Below the pieces are notes generated by a model. That model had not been told where the DNA came from. It was given only the letters and a program-made list of their open reading frames with translations, and ran no database searches. From positions 3,432,001 through 3,496,000 of the forward strand of contig JACCIC010000001.1 of assembly GCA_018907035.1 (NCBI GenBank): a DNA stretch of 64,000 nucleotides, given 5' to 3'. This DNA is from Sycobia sp. Sy_11. Its lineage: Eukaryota; Arthropoda; Insecta; Hymenoptera; Epichrysomallidae. Positions 55,016 through 64,000 of the stretch are shown piece after piece. A program made the position numbers and the translations under genes. Numbering within the stretch: the first letter of the stretch is position 1; every line of letters begins with the position of its first letter.

Positions 55016-57580
55016 CCGTTGATAGGTTTGATGAATATTTATAATTTATGTTACGAATTGCGCTGATTAAGGCAGTGCATGCATATAATAGAGGCAATGA
55101 TTAAGTTCGTAGATAATACTCGAAATTATGATGTATCACGATTTAAAAATAAGATATGCGCGTTACTTAGAATATTTAACAAACTGTAACGACAGCCTTT
55201 AAAGTTAATGTATAATTGATAAGCAATCGACTGTTGTTTTATCTGTAAGCCTACGGATAGATATATGGAAATCTTTTTCACTTTTATAAAATAATTAATT
55301 TTGTATGAAAAGAAAAATTTAAATACGCTCTTTCGACCTTCGCGCAAGTAACTCTCAATATGTATTTCTTCCAAAATATAAAGCCAGTACGTTTTGAAAA
55401 GCAAAAATATCAATAAATACTTCTCAGTACTTTTTAATATCATTTGTCTTTGTGATGTAGACTTGAAGAATATGACTATCTTTAAAAAAAATTTAATATA
55501 ATAATCGAGTAATGGAAACTATTATTGTAGATAAAAAATCATACTTCCTCGTTTCGAATGAAGGAATTTTGATTTTCGAAAGAAAAATAATATTATTGAC
55601 TAGGTGAGTAAATATTGTATCGACAATATAGGTATACGTATTGTATTAGTTTTTATAAGCAGAAATAGAAACAGATGTATGAAGCGATCCAGAAAGCACG
55701 ATAAGATTTACAAATTCATATAATGTACTAAAGATTTTGACACGATCCTGCAGAGATTGAAAATATTTATTGCAGACCAAAATTCTTACAAGAATTATTT
55801 CAGAAGCCTTTCTGGATTGATCCACAGGAATGGAGCAATAATTATTTTTAGAATACTTTTTATTACTGAAAGCACTTACGGACGCGTCCTGAAGTGATCT
55901 CATGAAGAAACTCGTGAAACGATACCGAAAGAAGTTCTGCGAGAACGTTTGCCGCCGATAAAAATCCTTATCAATATTCTTTCACAAGCCTTTTGGAAAT
56001 AATTCGCCGAAAGGAAAAGTTCAAGGAAGATTTGTGAAAGAACTCGCACAAGCATATAGAAATAATAATAAGCAAGGATAAAAGTATAAGGATACTGCAA
56101 GAATTCTTACAGAATTTTTCCAAGGATCTTAATTATTAGTTTTCACTAGTATTAATCTTCTAATTTCTCTTGCATCTAATTTATCGTATTTATAATTATT
56201 GTTAATGTATCCGAAAACATAAAAGCACAACATTATGAAATTATTATAGCTTCCTTGTATATTTATATAAGTCCGATTGTGGAAAATAAACTAAAAGTCG
56301 TTATATATCGACCTATGCTGGACATACCATGAATGAGTCAGATAACGTACTTTAGAATTTGTTGGGATTTAAGATTTTTGCTATTTCTTCTTCTTCGACT
56401 CTCGCCCATTTAGATATTCCTGAAGTTGGGAAGTGAGTGCCCAAGGCGGTGCGAAACGTTGGATGCAGCTGATACGTCGACTCGGTAACGCTGGTGGACG
56501 CAGTCAGATTTTCATTTACTAACAATAGTAGATCGATCGATTTTTAGTTTTTATTTCTATTTTGCCGTGGTCATTTTTTATTTCCAATTGCGCTGCGGCA
56601 ATTATAAACTAGGACGGTCTGACTGCCATTATACATGATTATAAATGTAATCTTTTATAAAGAATATAAGATCGATAAAAATATTTGTCTCACTATTTAA
56701 TATAATCTCAAGATTTAATCTCAATATTTAATATAAAACACATCAACGAAGAATCGGAATGAATTAATGGACAATCATTTCTTCGTTCGATTATTATTAT
56801 TATATTTATCGTTATTATTCACAATAACGATAATTAAGTAATAATTAGTTTTTAAACTACTTCCATTTGATATTATTATTAATTAATATCTAGACTTTCG
56901 GATGAAAAAGCCAAATCAATCAAAATTAGTGTGCGTTATCTTATTCTTCTGTCCATCGTATATTCCATGTATATATTTACAAAAAACTATACTTTTATTC
57001 TTGATGCGTATCGTAACATTGAATTCGTGTAAATGATAATTTGAGTTCCGTCCCAAAACTTGTTCGGCAAGTATTTTCACGATTTTCAATCTAAGAAACG
57101 TTGGTTTTACGAAAGAATGCACGCGCTGCATATACGCAGAGTGATCGGCCGCTCCGACAAGTAGCAGCAAATTGCCTCTGTCAGAACATATCAACTATAA
57201 GCGCTATTATGGTACTTCAAAAGTACAGCGAATTCATTGTATACCTGAAAAGGAAACTGTCTACGACACACACACACACACACATACGCGCACGCGCAGC
57301 AGTAGTGCCGAAGGTCCAGCTGCGTATCCCCACCAGTTGGTTTTTTTTTTCTTTAATTTCCACCCACTTCACAATTTTGGTAGAATGCAATAAACGTAGA
57401 ATTTGTAAGAACCGATCGTAAACTATTATCATTTGTTTTCTCAACGATTTTATAGGAAAATCAGACGCCTCCTAAAACTGTGAACACGCGAGATTTGCTT
57501 TTAACGCTATCGTGCAAACTGAGTTTATCTAATAAATGCACGCATATTGCTTATCCATAGTCCGACTATTATTTTTATCG
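55016..57580. other. no gene recognised; contains a degenerate tandem repeat
   Basis: AT-rich. 55765-56130 holds three diverged copies of a segment (see next entry). A CA microsatellite lies at 57268-57293. No gene signals. Confidence 0.45.
55765..56130. repeat. degenerate tandem repeat, unit about 140-185 bp
   Basis: 'aaaattcttacaagaattat' near 55779 with 'cagaagcctttctgg' recurs as 'aaaatccttatcaatattct' near 55961 with 'cacaagccttttgg', and weakly as 'aagaattcttacagaatttt' near 56098. The copies differ at roughly a quarter of positions. Confidence 0.5.
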
Positions 57581-57589
57581 AGCTTCGAG

Positions 57590-57754
57590 CTTGACGTTTC
57601 GAAAATTGTCAAGGATTTACGAAGTTTGTACGAAAACGCGACTTTCTTGACGCCGAGGCGAGGGCGAAGCCGCGGGAATGTCGAGTCCGAGCTCCGGCCT
57701 ATTGATTGTTGACGCTTTGACATGCTGGCATCGTCAGTTTACATTATTTCTCCA
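57590..57754 (+). promoter_or_regulatory. probable promoter/5' leader of the SMYD4-like gene
   Basis: A short CpG-containing, GC-rich stretch ('gacgccgaggcgagggcgaag', 57648-57668) in AT-rich surroundings immediately before a strong exon-like segment with donor at 57867. No TATA box, as is usual for broadly expressed genes. The position relative to SMYD4 is the only support. Confidence 0.4.
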
Positions 57755-57866
57755 ATGAGTCCTGCAGTCTCTGGTCTATTAGTAAATAAGAGTGAAGATC
57801 TGTTGTTAATTTGCCTTCACAAAAATAAATTTACTTTACCGGGGCAGCGCTTAAAGCAATTCCAAG
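57755..57866 (+). other. probable 5' exon of the SMYD4-like gene carrying an upstream reading frame
   Basis: Starts ATG at 57755 and stays open for 37 codons to a strong donor (CAAG then GTAAGT at 57867). Joined to the acceptor before 59251 it reads three more codons and stops at 59259-59261, overlapping the SMYD4 ATG at 59258-59260. It therefore cannot extend the SMYD4 protein in this splice form and would act as an upstream frame of 40 residues (M-S-P-A-V-S-G-L-L-V ...). No family recognised. Confidence 0.4.
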
Positions 57867-59250
57867 GTAAGTCAAAATAAATGTATATGACTGTTTCTAA
57901 AATTCAATAAAATATTGTGTATTGCGCATTTATTAAGCTCTAAAATAGTTTAATAATTAATTTTATATTATTTAAACTTTTCAATTCTGTGTTAAATTTG
58001 TTTATGGCGTTGTCGTAAAAACTTACTATACTTTTTTGACTAAATTAATTAAGTAAAGTGTTAGAGGTAGAGATATATATTATAAATGAATAAAGTCAAT
58101 TATATTTTAGAAACACCGGATGAAATTTACTTTAACATCGATTAAATTTTTTTTTTTAATATTATTATACTGCATTCCGTGAAGCTCATTCAAACACTAA
58201 TTTCATTTATTTTGAAAACAAACTCGACCACTTAAGTGTTCGACGCTTATAAACTACTTTGTCAGCTCAATTATTGGGAGGGGGGTTGGTAGAACCTTAG
58301 GAAAACTAGGATGGTCCGAGGGTGGGACGCAGGAGAGTCTTATTCAAGTAATCTACACAACTATAAATTAATACATCGTACGATATTGGCATTGTAGCAC
58401 TGCTCGACGTGGGCGTCTCGTGCTGAACTGCTGCTTTCAAGTTGAGTGTAATGAAACTGTAAACACTCGAGAAAATAAGTCCGGGTGTTACCGAAAGGGT
58501 TTAATAATTATTTCTCATGCTTTTATATGTTATTATGGTCGTTGAATAATAATTTTCAACTATGAAATATGGTCCATTTTTCGATGAAAATGGTTATTTA
58601 ACAGAAAAATAGAATGGATTTATTGTGTAATCCAATTGTATCGAATAAGCATTGAATTTTACAGATTGTCATTAAGATATTTTTTATAAAAATTATATTT
58701 TCAAAAAAATTTTTTAATAGATGAACTTAAATAATGTCAGCTAAGTCGCTTTTCATGGTTTCTACTTATAATTAAGATTTTGTGAAAATTTTTGTAACAA
58801 ACAATGTTTTAAACTAAAATGATCGATTTAATTAAACGAGTGGCATAGTAATATTTATTTTATGATTTCGGAAAATCCGGGAAAATAATCAATTTTTACC
58901 ACATATACGTCTTGTTCAGAAATTGGTCCATATCTGCAAAGAAAAAAACAAAAGAGAACAAGAATTTCATAAAAAACTCTGCGGAACCTCCATTCATTGT
59001 TTATTTTAAATTATTTACAATATTATTTCAAATGTTTTTCTAATGTTTTTTCAATTTTTAAAAAATCATTGCATCAATCACCTATAATGTAATATATGCG
59101 ATTTCAATTGATTTCATAAAAATTTGTTACAGCAAATAGGGTTCATTATTTTTCATATTCCCTCGCATATAAAAAAATGAATTACAATTTCTACATAAAA
59201 AATTAATAATAAATACTTTAGTAATATTTATGTACTGATTATTTTAACAG
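57867..59250 (+). other. probable first intron of the SMYD4-like gene
   Basis: GTAAGT donor at 57867 and a TTTTAACAG acceptor ending 59250. AT-rich with a small GC-rich patch near 58270-58340 and no coding sequence. Confidence 0.4.
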
Positions 59251-59257
59251 AACAAAA

Positions 59258-61670
59258 ATGAAGGATCTATTAGAGTCAGTAAATTCAGAATCAATAAAAA
59301 ATTTTCAATCTTTCAAAACTAATGAGGAAAGATTTGAAGCAGCATTAAGTCTTGTTTCTACCGATGATTCACTACCAGAGGTCGGATACGATGTAAAAGA
59401 TGCAAAAGAATCAGTTAATTTAAAAAATAAGGGAAATCAACTTTTCGTATCGAGAAAAGGGGATACTAAAAAATTATTGGAGGCATGGAATTTATATACG
59501 AAGAGTATAGCCGTGGCGCCCCCTTTATCCAAAGAACTTGCAATAGCATACGCCAATAGATCGGCTGTTTTGAAAGATTTGGAAAAGTATAAGGAATGCA
59601 TGGAAGATATCGATAGAGCTTTGAATACACGCATGAATTATCCGAATCACTTGAAAGGGAAGCTTTTGGTTCGAAAAGCCGAATGTTTGAAATATTTGAA
59701 AGACACAGAAGTAGAAGATAGTATCGGAAACGAGCTTAAACGCTGGTTCGAAGATATGAGTTTATCCAGGACCGAAGAAAAATCATACGAGGAAAAATTA
59801 CACGACATTTCGAAGTCAAATAATTTACCGCCAACGTCGTCCGCTAAGAGCAAAATTAAAAAATCACCGATTCTTGCCCACCCGCACAAGAATATACCGT
59901 GCGCCTCCGACGCAGTGTCACTGCAGCACAATGAAAAATTTGGAAAGCATCTGGTTGCCAATCGCAAGATCAGGGTCGGAGAAATCTTAATCCTGGAGAA
60001 GCCATTCGCCACCGTCCTGCTTCCCGAAGAAATCTACACTCACTGCGCTCACTGCTTGCAGCACGCATGGGCGGGTATTCCATGCGAATACTGCACCCAT
60101 GCTATTTATTGCTCGGAACAGTGCAAAAACGAGGCGTGGACGAAGTACCACGACGTCGAATGCACCGTAATGAGTTATTTTACCAATGCGAATGATCAAA
60201 AACACATTTCCCTTAGCTTGAGGATTACAACATTAGCTATAAAGCAGGCGGGCAGTGTTGAAAAATTGAGGGACTCAGTTGAAAAAATTAACGATTGCAA
60301 AGGTAAATAGTTACTATATATTAACCATGTCTAACTTGAATTTTTATTCAAATTTTTTATGTATTGTTATATGTGCCATGATCTGGATCTGATGATAGAA
60401 CAGCTTTTACCGACTTTCATATAATTTAAAAGACTGCAAATGCAAAATCGATACTCTTCATTTGTAAATAACATATTTAGACATTTGATTAATTAACAGT
60501 TAAAATTAAACTATTCCTTATGAACGATAGTATCATATATATTAATAGTATTAAAAATGTATTTGATTTTTATATATATCTTTTCTAGATACCCTTAAAA
60601 AACATTTCTCGAAAGATGGAGTATTTCATAGTGAGAAATATGAAACTATATATCCTCTGGAAACACATGCAGAAAAAATACCAGCAAACAGACATTTGGT
60701 GCACGCTTTGCATAGTGTATTTTTAAGTTATTTTTTGTATACTAAAACGAATTTTTTTGAAAAGCCACCCGATTTCAATCTAAAAACAATGAGTAAGAAT
60801 AAGAACGCAATCTTTATTGGTAGTTTGATTTTACGTCACATGCAAATGGCGTCTATTAATGCTTACTGTGTAAATGCTATTTAATTATACAATACTCTTA
60901 CTATTTCATATAAATATTGTAGATTATAAGCCACTTATAGTGACTTTTATTTATTTTAGCATTATGAATATAATAACATATTTGATTTGGAACCTGTAGG
61001 AGCATCCATTGCAGGATTTTTCAGCTTCTTGAATCATAGTTGCCATCCAAATGCATCACTATGCACTTCTAGAGAGGGTATAATTATATACGCAGCGAAT
61101 CCAATAGAGAAAGGATCACAAGTAGGCATAATTCACACAATTTATCGTAATACGCCCTTTTATTTTATGATACGTATACGCTTACTTTTAGATATATTTT
61201 AATTATGGATTTTATTGTGATGACATGGATAGCGAGACAAGAAGAAAAACCATAATGGAGCATTATTATTTCAAATGCGAATGTACAATGTGCATTCAAA
61301 ATGATATGGTTCTGAAATTACAAAGATCTAAGGTAAATATCAAAATGTCCAAAATCTTCTTCGACGCCCAGATGATGATTGCTATTCGTTCAATTTATTT
61401 ATTATCACCCAACAGGTGCTGGATAGGAATACGTTGGATGACTGCGAAGACATAAAATTGTGCGAACAATGGAGATTTTATAATACGTCGTTACTGGAAG
61501 GTACTCTAAAGGATAATGAAAAGGTCATGGTAGAAATGTCAAAGTTAATTGAAGTTATGGGTAAACGCCTGCCTCTATTTTACGATGAGATTATATCAGC
61601 AATAGGAGTTTTAGGAAGGCTGTTTTTCGCGGAATATGGAATTAAGCATACGTATAAATCTATAATTTAG
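59258..61670 (+). CDS. SMYD4: SMYD4-like SET and MYND domain protein lysine methyltransferase (5 coding exons)
   Basis: Exons are 59258-60302, 60589-60869, 60960-61121, 61192-61332 and 61416-61670, all GT-AG with matching phases; 1884 nt, 627 residues, usual for insect SMYD4. Residues about 50-130 form TPR-like helices (G-N-Q-L-F, A-Y-A-N-R-S-A-V-L). The SET domain starts at about 228 (F-G-K-H-L-V-A, G-E-I-L). The MYND zinc finger spans about 262-300 (C-A-H-C ... C-E-Y-C ... Y-C-S-E-Q-C ... H-D-V-E-C). SET resumes in exons 2-4 with N-H-S-C (467-470), which contacts S-adenosylmethionine, and F-N-Y-G near 499. Post-SET cysteines are C-E-C-T-M-C (525-530). Expected to methylate protein lysines; substrates in insects are not certain. 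The start is the first ATG of the TPR exon. AATAAA motifs occur at 61893 and 61915. Confidence 0.9.
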
Positions 61671-61892
61671 ATTTATATTCAGAAATTCTAAAATGAACAA
61701 TCTGTTGCCTTTTACGTGACTTTTAACAAATATACTTCTACTTTTTTACACTTATTTATTTATTATATAAGATTTATAATAATTTATTACGAGTTAAGTA
61801 GTAAAATTCTATCTAAAGCCCTAAAGATACGACGATATAATAATAAATCTGATCAATAGTTTGATTATTATTGTATATATTAATTTTTAGTG

Positions 61893-61920
61893 AATAAATA
61901 CATTTTAATTTCATAATAAA
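61893..61920 (+). terminator. probable polyadenylation signals of the SMYD4-like gene
   Basis: AATAAA at 61893-61898 and again at 61915-61920, about 220-250 bases after the stop codon. Position is the support; the AT-rich context makes chance occurrence possible. Confidence 0.4.
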
Positions 61921-64000
61921 TTATTTCTTTATTTCTTAATTCTTAAAAAATGTTATAATCATATTCATCCATAATCTGTGAAGGTTAAAACTTGTGCCTT
62001 CTTCAGCTGAATTTTTAGCCCACGAAGTAAAAATATATTTAAAGCCTTTAAATTTTTTTCGGATCTATCGTGATGATATCAAAGCAATTTTAATATTTTA
62101 AGAAATACGCAATGACCTTCCTTTATGCATAACAAATATTAACATTGGAAGTATTCAAAGAATGACATCTATATGAACCTAAACTAACAAAATCTTTTTA
62201 TATCAAATAAATTAAATAATATTATATTGTGGTATAAATATTAATTATTTCCATTATAATAATTAAGTAATTCTTGGAAATGTTGATTAGACTCCAAGTA
62301 CACCAAAATCGTATCATATTTGCGGGCATTGAACAACAGTTTTATGAATTTATTCGACTGAAACTAATATTTTTATCGACAAGTCGCAAAAGCATTTTAT
62401 TCATTTATGCATTTTTTTTATTTATTTACATAATCAGCGACTACAAACAACTGTAATTATGCAATATTCAGTTTGTTAACTAATCTATTTTTGTTTGTAA
62501 TTGCTCAATATTTCAATACTAATCAGAGGTTAAACAAAAATAGTATAATATTACTGTTCTTTCATAAATAACTAAAAATTTTTAGTTTACACCTAGGATA
62601 AAATCAAATGCCACAATAAAATTGAGCAAATAAGCACATTCTTTCATTTTATTAAATATTTTAATAAAAAAATTAACAAACATGTTTTATTCAACTTCAA
62701 TCCTAAAAATAAAGAGTTTACAAATATGGAAAAATAAACTTATTTTGTAGATTATAACTTCAATTAGAGTTTGTAACAAAAAAATATAATTTTATTATAT
62801 TTTGTCTACAAAAAACAAAACCAACCAAAGACGCCCTCTCGTTTCCTGTCGCTCATTAGCAGTTAAAGATAATATATGCTACTTGTAATGAAATACAGAA
62901 CTAACAATCGTAGTCGTGATTACACAAAGTACGTGAAAATATTGCTTACCTTAGTAAAATTTCCGAGTTCTTAAAAATTTCTTTATGACGAAGTACAAAT
63001 TACAGAAATGAAGAAACAGAAATCATAAAAAGTGTTCTAATAGAGCGAAATATGTAAGAGATGTATCGCGTAATATTCTTTACATTATCGAAAGGGTATT
63101 GTTAACTGAGGTATTTGTAAAATAGTTCATTGTTTATAAAATATTCTATTTGCGAATCTGAAAGTGTTTAATTTCCAAGGTTTAATTTATTTTGGATATT
63201 GCAATGGCTGAGGGTAGAATAATCGTAAAGAGTAGATCAAAATAAGAAAAATTAAATATGATAAGAAAAGTCATTTAACACCGATATATCTATTATGTTT
63301 GAGAATAAAATACACGTATTAAAATTATTAACAGAAATAAATCTATTTAAAAAATTATTTTTATTCAATTTCTTTTTTAAATATATGATGTATTTCATTC
63401 AAACGTAAAAACCAACTACATCGCATTTATTCTGCCTTATTTAATAAGGACAATCGCTTATTGTTGAGTTAAAATGTCAAATGTAATTGAAATTAAATTT
63501 GAAAATTGTAAAATTTACATACTCATGGTTGCCGTTTTTGTTTTCATTTTGTAGCGGTCTCGTCAATGCGGTAGTCGTTTTCTTTGACAATATATAGAGC
63601 GTTAGTAGTTAATAAGTGCGATAAACAGGTCCAAGAATGAAGCTCGAATCAAACGTTTTCAAATTATAGTCATAGTCAAGCCCATGTCAAGCCTTACACG
63701 CACTATCAATGTATTAGCTGGCATATTTATTGTCAGTACGTTACCGTCCGATTGATTTTTGCAATTTGCATAGGATTAAAATTCTAACAGGTAAAATTCT
63801 ACCCAGGTCTCATCTTCCTGGAAGTATCTCCCATCTCCGAAAGTTATAGGTTTCGCTTCAGGCTTGCATTAAAAAATTATCTGATTTAAGATTTTAAAGC
63901 GCCTTTATTTTGTAATATTATTTCTAGATAGTATAGGTACGGACATATTACAGGCTTCCGTTCTAAGCACTCTTTTATTATCTATATGTGAACATTCTTT
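61921..64000. other. no gene recognised
   Basis: AT-rich DNA to the end of the window. Open frames up to 60 codons show no known domain. The last 500 bases are slightly less AT-rich but no exon can be defended. Confidence 0.45.

Noticed and set aside
57529..57723. 64-residue minus-strand frame next to the SMYD4 promoter region, suggesting a divergent gene
   Set aside because: Basic low-complexity reading of a GC-rich patch; no continuation exon or domain found.

Overview
This is a stretch of animal nuclear DNA, most likely from an insect and probably a hymenopteran. Genes have introns with GT-AG borders, intergenic DNA is AT-rich with many TA, CT/GA and CA microsatellites, and much of the left two thirds is transposons typical of arthropods (mariner, R1/TRAS-like and other non-LTR elements, Copia). 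The hymenopteran call is an impression from repeat content and mariner type, not a proof. No tRNA, rRNA or CRISPR was recognised.

Left part, 1-41265: a repeated gene cluster. The core gene has seven exons and encodes a 538-residue protein with an F-box and a FIST-like C-terminal half, resembling FBXO22. Two copies have open, correctly spliced models: copy A (exons within 4464-11481) and copy B (26152-38038). Both have a TATA box 76 bp before the ATG and a first exon that reads like a signal peptide. Two further copies are broken: a fragment of exon 4 at 2281-2472 (D) and a pseudogene at 22202-24377 (C). The order D-A-C-B, with C resembling D and B resembling A, suggests an old two-gene block that was duplicated in tandem. 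A (3574 to about 17845) and B (25263 to about 41265) are very similar over their shared DNA, including old transposons sitting in the same intron, so that duplication is comparatively young.

Transposons date the duplication. The R1/TRAS-like element in intron 2 and the Copia relic downstream are shared by A and B. A solo-LTR-like insert (5411-5810) is only in A. Two mariner elements with intact 347-codon transposase frames differ in place: one (14910-16195) lies within DNA missing from B, the other (33850-35134) lies in intron 2 of B only. A third, 3'-truncated mariner (32019-32404) sits beside the latter. Other mariner families are present only as relics (17847-18433, 42892-43803, 53445-53945).

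Middle part, 41265-57580: no gene supported. It holds long AT-rich stretches broken by GC-richer islands (about 44.9-45.3, 46.6-47.6, 51.0-51.9 and 54.3-55.0 kb) and many microsatellites; these may be regulatory or belong to introns of a gene outside the window.

Right part, 57590-61920: one well-supported five-exon gene for a SMYD4-type protein lysine methyltransferase (TPR, split SET, MYND zinc finger, 627 residues), with a likely 5' exon carrying an upstream reading frame whose stop overlaps the main start. The last 2 kb shows nothing recognisable.
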